This document shows, piece by piece, positions 9,798-18,628 of a DNA stretch of 64,000 bases. Within the stretch, counting starts at the first letter, position 1, and each line of letters opens with the position of its first letter. The position numbers and the translations under genes are program-made. The stretch comes from Caloramator quimbayensis (GTDB taxonomy: Bacteria; Bacillota; Clostridia; Clostridiales; Caloramatoraceae), in NCBI RefSeq assembly GCF_900167605.1, contig NZ_FUYH01000007.1, forward strand, positions 1-64,000. The letters are read 5' to 3'. The notes beneath the pieces were generated by a model, which was not told where the DNA came from, did no database searches, and saw only the letters and a list, made by a program, of their open reading frames with translations.

Positions 9798-11089
9798 AAA
9801 AAGTTGCCTTTTATACACTCGGATGCAGAGTAAATCAATATGAAACCGAGGCAATAGCTGAGGCTTTTTTAAAGGAAGGATATGAAATAGTAAACTTTGA
9901 TGATTATGCTGATGTATATGTTATAAATACATGTACTGTAACAAACGTAGGTGACAAAAAATCAAGGAACATGCTTAGAAAGGCAAAAAAACAAAATCCT
10001 AAGGGAGTCGTTGTTGCAGCGGGATGCTATTCGCAGGTATCTCCCGACGAGGTTGCATCTATTGAGGGGGTAGACGTTGTTGTAGGGACATCTGACAAAG
10101 TTAAAATACCTAAATTAGTTGAGGAATTTTTAAAAGAAGAAAAGCAAATAAAACATGTTGATAATATAATGAATATAAGAGACTTTGAAGAAATGGAAAT
10201 CGATGAGTATCAGGAAAGGACGAGGGCATTTTTAAAAATACAGGATGGCTGTGACAGGTATTGCTCATATTGTTTAATTCCTTATGCAAGGGGGCCGGTT
10301 CGAAGTAAAAATCCAAATTCGGTAATAAAAGAGGTCAACAATTTAGCCCTAAATGGATTTAAGGAAATCATATTGTCTGGAATTCATGTTGCTTCCTATG
10401 GAAAGGATTTAGGAAATATAAATCTTGTTGATTTGATTGAACAAATTAACAGCATCGATGGTATTGAACGTATAAGAATAGGTTCAGTTGATCCGACCTT
10501 TTTTACAGATGATAGGATTAAGCGTTTAAGTATGGTAGAAAAACTTTGCAACCACTTTCATCTATCCCTTCAAAGCGGATGTGATGAAACTTTAAAGCGA
10601 ATGAACAGAAAATATACAACGTATCAGTATAAAGATATAGTCAATAGGCTTCGTGAGTTTATCGACGGGGTATCAATAACAACTGATGTTATTGTAGGAT
10701 TTCCAGGGGAAACTGAAAAAGAGTTTAATACTACCTATGAATTTTTAAAAGATATAAAATTATCAAAGATGCATGTTTTTAAATACAGTACAAGACATGG
10801 CACAAAGGCTGAAAAACTTCCCAATCAAGTACCTGCATCTATAAAAGAAGAAAGAAGCGAAAAACTAATAAAACTCGATGAAGAATTAGAAAGAAGTTTT
10901 ATTGAAAGATTTATAAATAAGGAAATGAAGGTTTTGTTTGAAGAAGGAAATGATAATAAATTTTATGGATATACTACCAACTATATAAGGGTTATGGTCA
11001 ATTCTGATGAAGAAATTAGGGATAAAATATTAAATGTAAGATTGATAGAGAATTTAAAGAATATGGCTGTAGGAGAAATAATAAAATAG
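9794..11089 (+). CDS. mtaB: tRNA t6A37 methylthiotransferase MtaB
   Basis: MtaB is a radical SAM enzyme that adds a methylthio group to t6A at tRNA position 37. It has the N-terminal UPF0004 domain with cysteines in LGCRVNQYE, NTCTV and AAGCYSQ for one Fe-S cluster. The radical SAM motif CDRYCSYC lies near residue 154 for the second cluster, and a C-terminal TRAM-like region follows. CRVNQYE and the size (431) favour MtaB over MiaB or RimO. It lies in the usual rsmE-mtaB arrangement. Confidence 0.94.
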   Translation: MKKVAFYTLGCRVNQYETEAIAEAFLKEGYEIVNFDDYADVYVINTCTVTNVGDKKSRNMLRKAKKQNPKGVVVAAGCYSQVSPDEVASIEGVDVVVGTSDKVKIPKLVEEFLKEEKQIKHVDNIMNIRDFEEMEIDEYQERTRAFLKIQDGCDRYCSYCLIPYARGPVRSKNPNSVIKEVNNLALNGFKEIILSGIHVASYGKDLGNINLVDLIEQINSIDGIERIRIGSVDPTFFTDDRIKRLSMVEKLCNHFHLSLQSGCDETLKRMNRKYTTYQYKDIVNRLREFIDGVSITTDVIVGFPGETEKEFNTTYEFLKDIKLSKMHVFKYSTRHGTKAEKLPNQVPASIKEERSEKLIKLDEELERSFIERFINKEMKVLFEEGNDNKFYGYTTNYIRVMVNSDEEIRDKILNVRLIENLKNMAVGEIIK

Positions 11090-11110
11090 ATTGAAATTAA
11101 AAGAAGGAAA

Positions 11111-11139
11111 ATAATATTTTATGTTGAATAAAATATTAT
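11111..11139 (+). repeat. 12-bp all-A/T inverted repeat before the HIT gene
   Basis: ATAATATTTTAT (11111-11122), loop GTTGA, ATAAAATATTAT (11128-11139). No T-run follows, and the right arm ends two bases before the ribosome binding site of the HIT gene. It may be a weak attenuator or only A/T-rich symmetry. Confidence 0.4.
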
Positions 11140-11156
11140 GAATGGAGGTGAAAACA

Positions 11157-11498
11157 ATGGATTGTATATTTTGTAAAATTGTAGAAGGAACAATTCCTTC
11201 AGCTAAAGTTTACGAAGATGAAAAAGTTGTGGCTTTTAAGGATATTAATCCCGAAGCTCCTGTACATATTATAATTATTCCAAAGGAGCACATTGAATCA
11301 GTAAGAGAGATTGATGAAAATAATGCTCTCATAGTATCACATATAATCTTAACAGCTAAAAAAATAGCAAAGGATTTAGGAATTAGCGAAAGTGGATTTA
11401 GAATTGTTAATAACTGCGGGAAAGACGGAGGACAGACAGTACCTCATTTGCATTTTCATCTTTTAGGTGGAAGAGATATGCAGTGGCCTCCAGGTTGA
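11157..11498 (+). CDS. HIT family nucleotide-binding protein (Hint-like)
   Basis: This is a histidine-triad protein of the HINT branch, a purine nucleoside phosphoramidase or nucleotide hydrolase of uncertain natural substrate. The catalytic triad motif HLHFHLLGG is at about residues 99-107. The N-terminal CxxC (CIFCKI) resembles the zinc-binding pair of Hint proteins. I place the start at 11157, after GGAGGTGA at 11144-11151. An upstream ATG at 11142 lies inside that ribosome binding site. The 113-residue length is typical. Confidence 0.93.
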   Translation: MDCIFCKIVEGTIPSAKVYEDEKVVAFKDINPEAPVHIIIIPKEHIESVREIDENNALIVSHIILTAKKIAKDLGISESGFRIVNNCGKDGGQTVPHLHFHLLGGRDMQWPPG

Positions 11499-11519
11499 TG
11501 AAGAATTTAGTATTATTTA

Positions 11520-11549
11520 TTGACAGTATTTACACATATAATATATAAT
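11520..11549 (+). promoter_or_regulatory. Sigma-A promoter of rpsU-yqeY
   Basis: TTGACA (11520-11525), an 18-base spacer and TATAAT (11544-11549). Two further TATAAT hexamers overlap it (11537 and 11549), so the exact start point is uncertain. The leader to rpsU is about 80 bases. Confidence 0.65.
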
Positions 11550-11635
11550 ATAATAGGTACTAATAAAGTACGAACTTCACAGCACTTGATCTTAAAATTA
11601 TGCATAATTGAAAATAGCGGAGGGAGGGAGAACAG

Positions 11636-11812
11636 GTGTCAGAAATCAGAGTTGGAGAAAATGAATCAATTGATAGTGCACTCCGTAGATTCAAGAAAAA
11701 GTGTGCAAGAGCTGGAGTCCTTGCAGAGGTTAGAAAGAGAGAACACTATGAAAAACCAAGCGTAAAGAGAAAGAAAAAATCTGAAGCTGCAAGGAAGAGA
11801 AAGTTTAAATAA
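11636..11812 (+). CDS. rpsU: 30S ribosomal protein S21
   Basis: A small basic ribosomal protein of 58 residues that I translated by hand. It begins [20 protein letters not shown] and ends in the lysine/arginine-rich tail [13 protein letters not shown], which is the S21 family pattern. The start is GTG, set by GGAGGGAGG about seven bases upstream. A longer open frame on the same strand at 11520-11765 is only a shadow in another phase. It is followed by yqeY, the usual Gram-positive neighbour. Confidence 0.96.
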   Translation: MSEIRVGENESIDSALRRFKKKCARAGVLAEVRKREHYEKPSVKRKKKSEAARKRKFK

Positions 11813-11828
11813 CGAAAGAAGGGTAGTC

Positions 11829-12272
11829 ATGTCTCTCAAGGATAGGTTACAGGAAGACTGGAAAACTGCTATGAAAAATAAAGACAGTTTCAGGTCTAAT
11901 GTAATTAGTATGGCAAGAGCTGCTGTACTTCAGGCTGAAAAAGCTGACGGCTCAAAACTTGATGATGAAGGTGTAATTGCTGTCCTATCTAAGGAAGTTA
12001 AACAACGAAGGGATTCAATCCTTGAGTTTGAAAAAGGGAACAGGCAGGATCTTGTTCAGCAGACTGAAAGAGAAATAGAGATTTTGCTTGAATACCTTCC
12101 TCAGCAGTTATCTAAAGAAGAACTGATTGAAATTGTTAAAAGTGCTGTGAAAGAGGTAAATGCTACAAGTGTAAAAGAGATAGGAAAAGTAATGGCAGCA
12201 ATAATGCCAAAAGTCAAAGGAAGAGCTGATGGAAAGCTTATAAATGAAATAGTAAGACAGATTTTACAATAA
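11829..12272 (+). CDS. yqeY: GatB/YqeY domain protein
   Basis: A 147-residue helical protein of the YqeY family, related to the tRNA-binding tail domain of the amidotransferase subunit GatB. Typical segments are LKDRLQEDWKTAMKNKD, EFEKGNRQDLV, LLEYLPQQLS and the C-terminal KGRADGKLINEIV. Its cellular role is not established. It is linked to rpsU here as in Bacillus. A clear terminator follows. Confidence 0.93.
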   Translation: MSLKDRLQEDWKTAMKNKDSFRSNVISMARAAVLQAEKADGSKLDDEGVIAVLSKEVKQRRDSILEFEKGNRQDLVQQTEREIEILLEYLPQQLSKEELIEIVKSAVKEVNATSVKEIGKVMAAIMPKVKGRADGKLINEIVRQILQ

Positions 12273-12273
12273 T

Positions 12274-12296
12274 AAGACCCGATTACGGGTCTTTTT
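12274..12296 (+). terminator. Rho-independent terminator after yqeY
   Basis: AAGACCCG (12274-12281), loop ATTA, CGGGTCTT (12286-12293), then T residues to 12296. Perfect 8-bp stem. Confidence 0.88.
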
Positions 12297-12379
12297 AATT
12301 TTCTTCTCTTATCAAAGTAAATATAAGTATATGTACACAAAATACAAAATATGTTAAAATATGTTAAGAGGTGATGCTT

Positions 12380-13480
12380 TTGAAAAAAAGAACACTGCTC
12401 AATCTTTTTAACATATTTTTATTTTTGATTTTTTTTATTATAAATCACAAAGCAGTGGCTTCAGATAAAGGAGTATACATAATTCCAATCAAAGGAGAAA
12501 TAGGCCCAGCAGTTTCAGCTTTTGTTTCTAATCAATTTAAAACGGCAAAGGATTTAAACTGTGAAATTGTTATTCTCGACTTGGATACTTCAAAAGGACG
12601 ATTAAAGGATGCAATTAAAATTCAGGAAATAATAATAAACAACAGAAAATCTTTCAAAATTTATTCTTATATAAAAAGCAAAACTGAATCAGCTGGAGTT
12701 ATTATTGCATTATCAAGTCATAAAATATATATGGCTAAAGATGCAACTATAGGTAATGCCTTTTTACTTTCAACTAACAATTATAATATTTCCCTGTGGA
12801 ATTCTATTTTGAAAAATCAGGCAGAATCTACAGGAAGAAAAGGAGATATAGCCCTATCGATGGCTGATTATAGCACTTCTATTCCTAATTTAAAGATAAA
12901 AGGAGAACTTTTAAATCTTTCAGCAAAAAAAGCCAAAGAATTCGGCTATTGTGACGGAGTAGTAAATAACATGGATGAGCTTATAAACAGCGTATACAGA
13001 GGAAAAAGAATTTTTTATGCACAAAAGGATATTAAAGTAAAATTATCAGAAATTATTTCAAATCCATATTATGCAATGCTTCTGCTTCTTTTTGGTATTA
13101 CCTTTGTTTTGCTTGAAAGTTCTATTAAATCCTATAAGATATTAGGCACCTTAGGAGTATTAGGTATTTCTATTTATTTTACTGGCAGCATACTCTCAGG
13201 AAATACTGTTTGGTGGACCTTTGTACTTTTTATTGCAGGGTTTATATTGCTTTCAGTAAAAAATTATTATAAAAAATATAAATTTATAGGTACTTTTGGG
13301 TTTGTTTGTTTATGTACTTCAATACTCTTTTCAAGGGATTTAAGGCAGGGAATAATTTTTCTTTCTGCATCGATTTTAGTTTACATAATCGATTCATATA
13401 TAATTATAAAATATATAAATGAATCAGAATTATTAACGAATATAATTTTTAAATTGAGACGTAAAAAGCTGATTAATTAA
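12380..13480 (+). CDS. NfeD-like ClpP-class membrane protein lacking the usual OB-fold tail
   Basis: The position between yqeY and yqfC matches NfeD1b (YqeZ) of B. subtilis. A signal peptide (about residues 1-30) leads to a ClpP/crotonase-like domain (GVYIIPIKGEIGP; ESAG resembles the nucleophile Ser motif). About five membrane segments follow from residue 230. The protein ends with a short basic tail after the last membrane helix, so the C-terminal OB-fold domain of typical NfeD1b is missing. I could not identify the catalytic Lys. TTG 12380 is preferred because AAGAGGTGAT precedes it. No flotillin gene (floA) follows. Confidence 0.75.
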   Translation: MKKRTLLNLFNIFLFLIFFIINHKAVASDKGVYIIPIKGEIGPAVSAFVSNQFKTAKDLNCEIVILDLDTSKGRLKDAIKIQEIIINNRKSFKIYSYIKSKTESAGVIIALSSHKIYMAKDATIGNAFLLSTNNYNISLWNSILKNQAESTGRKGDIALSMADYSTSIPNLKIKGELLNLSAKKAKEFGYCDGVVNNMDELINSVYRGKRIFYAQKDIKVKLSEIISNPYYAMLLLLFGITFVLLESSIKSYKILGTLGVLGISIYFTGSILSGNTVWWTFVLFIAGFILLSVKNYYKKYKFIGTFGFVCLCTSILFSRDLRQGIIFLSASILVYIIDSYIIIKYINESELLTNIIFKLRRKKLIN

Positions 13481-13500
13481 TTTAAATATTAGTATTTTAT

Positions 13501-13528
13501 AAAAGGGTGCTGTTTGCAGCCCTTTTGT
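13501..13528 (+). terminator. Probable terminator after the NfeD-like gene
   Basis: AAAAGG plus GCTG pair with CAGC plus CCTTTT, with a two-base bulge on the left arm and a TTTG loop. The T-run ends in GTTATTTT. It would isolate yqfC from the upstream gene. Confidence 0.65.
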
Positions 13529-13586
13529 TATTTTAAAAAGAAAAACAGCATAATTATATTGTAAAGAAATTATTTGAGGATATTAT

Positions 13587-13868
13587 ATGCAAAAAAATAA
13601 TATTAATAATTTTAAAAGCAGATTATCAGAATCTTTGGATATACCCAAAGATGTATCCTTTGGAGTGCCAAATATAAAAATGACAGGCAATATTGAAATA
13701 ACGATTGAAAATCATAAAGGAATAATAGAATACTCTCAGAACATATTAAGAATTAATTCAGGATGCGGAATAATAAAAATTTCTGGTAAAGACTTAGAAA
13801 TTAAAGAAATAAATCAGGAATATATAACTATTAAGGGAATATTCGACGGTATCGAATTCATTTATTGA
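13587..13868 (+). CDS. yqfC: Sporulation protein YqfC (YabP/YqfC family)
   Basis: At 93 residues it has the same length as B. subtilis YqfC and the same neighbour yqfD. Family features include the N-terminal LSESLDIPKDV and the repeating beta-strand pattern typical of YabP/YqfC. In Bacillus the gene is in the mother-cell sigma-E regulon. Here CATAATTA (13549-13556) with TTATTTT 14 bases upstream loosely resembles a sigma-E promoter. That match is weak. The ribosome binding site (TTGAGGAT) is moderate. Confidence 0.88.
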   Translation: MQKNNINNFKSRLSESLDIPKDVSFGVPNIKMTGNIEITIENHKGIIEYSQNILRINSGCGIIKISGKDLEIKEINQEYITIKGIFDGIEFIY

Positions 13869-13878
13869 GGTGCAGAGT

Positions 13879-15060
13879 ATGAGTAAAAAAAATTCTATGG
13901 AATTTATTAATGGATATATCATCGTAAAAGCAGAGGGGCTTAATACTGAAAAATTTATAAACATGGCTGTTAATAATGGAATTAATCTTTGGGATGTTGA
14001 AAGAATCGATTTTACAACCACCCTTTTTAAAATGAGATATTATCAATATGGAATGTTGAGAGAGGTAGTTAAAAAAACAGGAGTAAAAGTAAAAATAATA
14101 AAAAAAACAGGTATACATTTTATATATAAAAAGGCATTAAGAAGAAAAATTTTTATATTAGGCATAGGTGTATTTTTAGCAATAATTATTTATATGCTTA
14201 ATATAATTTGGCAAATCGAAATAAGCGGCAATAAAACTGTTGATTCAAAGCTTATATATGAATCTGCAAAAAATGCGGGGCTTAAGGAAGGAAATTTAAA
14301 GTATAAACTTAATATTAGAGACATAGAAGATTCAATATTAAAGGATATTAAGGAGCTTTCCGTTGTAACTATAAGACTTGAGGGAACTAAAGTCAGAATT
14401 GAAGTCGTTGAGAGAAAAATGCCTCCTTCAATATTGAACTTAAATGAACCTATGAATATAATAGCTGCAAAGGATGGAATTATATTAAAAGTATCAACTT
14501 ATATGGGAAAGTCTCTAATAAAGGAGGGTGATTATGTTAAAAAAGGCCAGATTCTAATTTCTGGCATATTGACTGATAATCAAAATTTACCAGTAAGATT
14601 AGTTCATGCTATTGGCGATGTAACTGCAAAAACATGGTATGAATCAGTTAAAGAAATAGACTTAAATTATAAATATGAAGAGAGAACAGGAAGAGTATGT
14701 AAAAAAGTTTACTATAATATAAATGATAAAAAAATATATTTAAAAAATGATAACATTGACTTTCAAAAATATGATAAAATAATAGATAAAAAGCTGCTAA
14801 AAATAGGTACTTTAAAGATGCCTGTAGAAATGACTACTGAATATTACTATGAGTTAGCCTATAAATATAAGACTATTGACTATGATGAAGCTTATAAAAT
14901 TGCTCTAAATGAAGCTGAAAATGAAATTAAGCAGTATCTTCCAAAAGATGTGAAGATAATAGATAAAAAGATAGAAAAAACTATGGGAAATAATAAAGTA
15001 AAGGTAAGATTATTGTATGTTGCTGAAGAAAATATATGTCTAATGCAGGCAATTAAATAG
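13879..15060 (+). CDS. yqfD: Sporulation protein YqfD
   Basis: YqfD is a membrane protein needed for efficient sporulation in Bacillus, and its biochemistry is unknown. Residues 1-85 form a cytoplasmic domain, one membrane helix follows (IFILGIGVFLAIIIYML, about 90-110), and a large external domain makes up the rest. It resembles FtsQ/POTRA-type folding next to the membrane (IEISGNKTVDSKLI). I use ATG 13879 because GAGGTG (13866-13871) is correctly spaced. A GTG at 13870 overlaps that site. The product has 393 residues against about 398 in B. subtilis. Confidence 0.9.
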   Translation: MSKKNSMEFINGYIIVKAEGLNTEKFINMAVNNGINLWDVERIDFTTTLFKMRYYQYGMLREVVKKTGVKVKIIKKTGIHFIYKKALRRKIFILGIGVFLAIIIYMLNIIWQIEISGNKTVDSKLIYESAKNAGLKEGNLKYKLNIRDIEDSILKDIKELSVVTIRLEGTKVRIEVVERKMPPSILNLNEPMNIIAAKDGIILKVSTYMGKSLIKEGDYVKKGQILISGILTDNQNLPVRLVHAIGDVTAKTWYESVKEIDLNYKYEERTGRVCKKVYYNINDKKIYLKNDNIDFQKYDKIIDKKLLKIGTLKMPVEMTTEYYYELAYKYKTIDYDEAYKIALNEAENEIKQYLPKDVKIIDKKIEKTMGNNKVKVRLLYVAEENICLMQAIK

Positions 15061-15074
15061 AAGGAGGATAAAAA

Positions 15075-16037
15075 TTGGACAAAGAAAGCAGAATTGAGAT
15101 AGACAAAGTAGAGGATGTCATAAACTTATTTGGAAAATATGATGAAAATATAAAGGCTATAGAGCAGACTTTTAATGTTAATATTATTAGCAGAGGAAAT
15201 GAGATAAAGGTTACTGGAGATGGAAATGTTGAACTTGCAACAGATACTATACTTAAATTATTGGAAATTATAAAAAGAGGAGAAACTATTAATCTGCATA
15301 CTGTGAACTATATAATAAGTCTTGTTATGGAGTATAAATCAGAGGAATTTCAAAAGATTATAGATGATGTTGTTATTGTAACTGCAAGGGGCAAATATGT
15401 TAAATGCAAAACTCTTGGTCAAAAAAAATATATTGATTCTATTAAGAAAAATGAAATAGTATTCGGAATTGGTCCTGCTGGTACTGGAAAGACATATCTT
15501 GCAATTGCAATGGCGGTTAAATTTTTAAAAGATAAAAAAGTTGGCAGGATAATACTAACAAGACCTGCTGTTGAGGCAGGGGAAAGATTAGGATTTCTTC
15601 CAGGGGATCTTCAAGAAAAAATAAATCCCTATCTTAAGCCGCTATATGATGCACTTTATGACATACTTGGAGTTGATACATTTCAAAAGTATATGGAATC
15701 AGGTATAATAGAAGTAGCTCCCCTTGCATATATGAGAGGAAGAACCTTAGATGACTGTTTTATAATACTTGATGAGGCTCAAAACACAACTCCTGAGCAG
15801 ATGAAGATGTTTTTAACGAGGTTTGGATACGGCTCAAGAATTGTTGTTACGGGAGATATAACTCAAATAGACCTTGGTGAAGGGAAAGTTTCAGGGTTAA
15901 AACAAGTAACAAAAATTTTAAAGGATATAGATGGGATTGAATTTATTTATTTTTCTCATAAGGATGTAGTAAGGCATAAACTTGTTATGGAAATAATAAA
16001 GGCATATGATAAATATGATGTTAATAAAGACAGGTGA
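15075..16037 (+). CDS. phoH: PhoH family ATPase (PhoL/YqfE type)
   Basis: An N-terminal KH-like segment precedes a P-loop ATPase with Walker A GPAGTGKTYLA (about residues 133-143) and Walker B CFIILDEAQN (about 230). The family is linked to RNA metabolism, and PhoH proteins often neighbour the RNase YbeY, as here. The start is TTG with AAGGAGG seven bases upstream. The 320 residues match Bacillus YqfE. The stop lies a few bases before the pgpH start. Confidence 0.94.
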   Translation: MDKESRIEIDKVEDVINLFGKYDENIKAIEQTFNVNIISRGNEIKVTGDGNVELATDTILKLLEIIKRGETINLHTVNYIISLVMEYKSEEFQKIIDDVVIVTARGKYVKCKTLGQKKYIDSIKKNEIVFGIGPAGTGKTYLAIAMAVKFLKDKKVGRIILTRPAVEAGERLGFLPGDLQEKINPYLKPLYDALYDILGVDTFQKYMESGIIEVAPLAYMRGRTLDDCFIILDEAQNTTPEQMKMFLTRFGYGSRIVVTGDITQIDLGEGKVSGLKQVTKILKDIDGIEFIYFSHKDVVRHKLVMEIIKAYDKYDVNKDR

Positions 16038-16041
16038 TAAA

Positions 16042-18135
16042 ATGGAAAACTACAAAAGATTTTTAGGAAAATCTATATTTAAAAATACAAAATTCATAAA
16101 GGCGGTAATTTTTATAACAACCTTTGCAATTCTTTTTCTTATATCTTCTATAGGAGTAATACCTAAAAAATACAGCTTAAAAGAGGGAGATATTGCTCCA
16201 TCAGATATTAAAGCTCCGAGAGACTTTACTGATGATATTTCAACACAGGAAAAGATAGAAAAAGCAATTTCATCAGTGCCTGATAAATATAGCAAAAATA
16301 TAGAAATTAAAAACGATGCAGTAAAAAAAGTAAGGGATTTTTTTGAAAAAGTTAATGAAATTAAATCATCAGAGGATAAAGATGAAGAAAAGATAAATAA
16401 ATTAAAATCAGCATCTATTTTTAATTTAGAAGATGAGGATTATAAAGTAATAATTCAGCTAAAGAATGAAGAAATTGAAAATATTACGTCCTTTTTACAA
16501 AATTGTTTATCAAAGATTTTATCTCAGGATATTATGGTAAATAATGAAGAAGATATAAAAAGAGCAAAGGATGATTTTAATTTTTATGTTGAAAATTCTT
16601 CTATGCAAAGTTCTCTGAAAAAAATATGCAAAGAAATAGGAATTCCTTTGATAAAACCTAATCTATATTTTGATTCTCAGCAGACAAGCGAATTAAAAGA
16701 AGAGGCTAAAAAGCAGGTGCAGCCAGTTATTTATAAGAAGAATCAGAATATAGTACTTAAAGGTGAAGTTATAACATCAAGACATATTTACTTAATGAGA
16801 AAAGCAGGTTTGCTTTTGGAAAATAAGCTGACAGACATTTGGCTTTATTTAGGAGTAGCTTTGACTATTATACTCATGGAACTTATTATTTCATTTTATT
16901 TATACAAATACAGAAGAAATATTTACTATGAGAACAATAAATTAGCAATCATTTCAATAACCTTATGTATAAACGCTCTTTTTACAATAGGAATTAATAC
17001 AATATCCGGTTATTTAATACCTGTGGCTTTGAATGCTATTCTCATGAGCCTTATATTTGATTCTTTTACTGCCTTTTTTATTAGTATTCCATCAGTTATT
17101 GTTATAGCCTTTATTACAAATTTCAGCACCGAACCTCTGCTTTTATATATCGTTGGTTCGATATCAGGAATACTATTTATAAGCAATGTTCATGAAAGAA
17201 ACAATATTTTGATAAGCGGCGTATATACAGGATTAATTAATGGTATTATAACTTTATCAGGCAATTTTATAAATAACAATCTGGAAATTACGCAGATTAT
17301 AATACAATGCTTTGCTTCTATTGGAGGAGGAATTTTATCAGCGATGCTGTCATTAGGAATACTTCCTGTATTTGAACAATTGTTTGATATTATTACTCCA
17401 ATTAAACTTTTAGAGCTTTCTAATCCTAATCAGCCGCTGCTAAAAAGATTATTGTTTGAAGCTCCGGGAACATATCATCACAGCATACTTGTTGGAAATC
17501 TTGCTGAGGCTGCTGCAGATGAAATTGGAGCTAATTCTCTATTAGCAAGGGCAGGAGCTTATTATCATGATATAGGTAAAATAAAAAGGCCTTATTTCTT
17601 TAAAGAAAATCAGATAACAAATGATAATCCTCATGATAAGATAACTCCCAAACTAAGTGCACTTATTATTACATCCCATGTTAAAGACGGAATAGAACTT
17701 GCACAAAAATATAAACTTCCCGGTGCAATAAAAAGCTTAATTCAGCAGCATCATGGTACAACCCTTGTTAAATATTTTTATGTAATAGCATCAAACAATT
17801 CAAATGAAGATATAACAGAAGAGACGTTTAGATATGAGGGACCAAGACCAAAAAGTAAAGAGGCATCTATAATTATGCTTGCAGATAGTGTAGAGGCAGC
17901 GGTTCGCTCCCTTAATAACCCGACAATTTTAGAAGTAGAAAGTATGGTAACAAAGGTTATAGAGGATAAGATAAATGATGGTCAGCTTAATGAAGCAGAT
18001 CTTACATTAAAAGATATTGAAACTATAAAAAAATCTTTTATTAAAGTGCTTATAGGAATATTTCATAATCGTATAGAATATCCTGATTTAAACGATAAAG
18101 CAAAGGAAGGAGAAGGTACAATTGATAGAGTTTGA
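16042..18135 (+). CDS. pgpH: Cyclic di-AMP phosphodiesterase PgpH (7TM-HD)
   Basis: PgpH hydrolyses the second messenger c-di-AMP. An N-terminal membrane helix (about residues 12-35) leads to an extracellular domain (to about 280). Seven membrane helices follow (about 285-470), then a cytoplasmic HD domain with the metal ligands of YHHSILVG, YYHDIGKIKRP and QQHHGTT. The length of 697 compares with 711 in B. subtilis. The ATG at 16042 follows AGGTGATAA and overlaps the end of phoH only by its ribosome binding site. Upstream in-frame ATGs lie inside phoH. Confidence 0.94.
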   Translation: MENYKRFLGKSIFKNTKFIKAVIFITTFAILFLISSIGVIPKKYSLKEGDIAPSDIKAPRDFTDDISTQEKIEKAISSVPDKYSKNIEIKNDAVKKVRDFFEKVNEIKSSEDKDEEKINKLKSASIFNLEDEDYKVIIQLKNEEIENITSFLQNCLSKILSQDIMVNNEEDIKRAKDDFNFYVENSSMQSSLKKICKEIGIPLIKPNLYFDSQQTSELKEEAKKQVQPVIYKKNQNIVLKGEVITSRHIYLMRKAGLLLENKLTDIWLYLGVALTIILMELIISFYLYKYRRNIYYENNKLAIISITLCINALFTIGINTISGYLIPVALNAILMSLIFDSFTAFFISIPSVIVIAFITNFSTEPLLLYIVGSISGILFISNVHERNNILISGVYTGLINGIITLSGNFINNNLEITQIIIQCFASIGGGILSAMLSLGILPVFEQLFDIITPIKLLELSNPNQPLLKRLLFEAPGTYHHSILVGNLAEAAADEIGANSLLARAGAYYHDIGKIKRPYFFKENQITNDNPHDKITPKLSALIITSHVKDGIELAQKYKLPGAIKSLIQQHHGTTLVKYFYVIASNNSNEDITEETFRYEGPRPKSKEASIIMLADSVEAAVRSLNNPTILEVESMVTKVIEDKINDGQLNEADLTLKDIETIKKSFIKVLIGIFHNRIEYPDLNDKAKEGEGTIDRV

Positions 18136-18625
18136 TAATAGACAAAATATAATTGATTTTAATGATGAAATAAAAAATCTTATAGAAAAAAGCATTAATA
18201 CAGCATTAGAATTTGAAAAATTTACAAAACCCTTTGAAATCAATGTGATATTAACTGATAATGATGGTATTAAAAAAATTAATAGAGAATATAGATTTAT
18301 AGATAAAGAGACAGATGTGTTGTCATTTCCTATGCTTGATTTTAAGTTTTTTGAAAAAAAAGATATTGATATAAATGATATTAATGATTTTAATATTGAA
18401 ACGGGTGAAGCTGTTCTTGGAGATATAGTTTTATCACTTCAAAAAGCGCAGAGCCAAGCGATTGAATACGGCCATTCTATTGAAAGAGAGATTGCTTTTT
18501 TAACAGTTCACAGTGTACTTCATCTTTTAGGTTATGATCATGAAGAGGATAGCGATAGAATTATTATGAGAGAAAGGGAAGAAAAAATATTAGATAAATT
18601 AGGACTTATAAGGGGTAGTAATTAA
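18122..18625 (+). CDS. ybeY: Endoribonuclease YbeY (16S rRNA maturation)
   Basis: A metal-dependent RNase with the signature HSVLHLLGYDHEED (about residues 130-143), which provides the three histidine ligands. A short, charged N-terminus and the DVLSFPM segment are also typical. The TTG start is preceded by GGAAGGAGAAGG and overlaps the end of pgpH by 14 bases, indicating translational coupling. It has 167 residues, normal for Firmicutes. Confidence 0.95.
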   Translation: MIEFDNRQNIIDFNDEIKNLIEKSINTALEFEKFTKPFEINVILTDNDGIKKINREYRFIDKETDVLSFPMLDFKFFEKKDIDINDINDFNIETGEAVLGDIVLSLQKAQSQAIEYGHSIEREIAFLTVHSVLHLLGYDHEEDSDRIIMREREEKILDKLGLIRGSN

Positions 18626-18628
18626 AAC

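Noticed and set aside
11520-11765. 81-codon plus-strand frame
   Set aside because: It is a shadow of rpsU in another phase and starts in the promoter region. The S21 frame from GTG 11636 is clearly the real gene.
13528-13556. Firm sigma-E promoter before yqfC
   Set aside because: TTATTTT and CATAATTA match only loosely. I mention the resemblance under yqfC but do not claim it.
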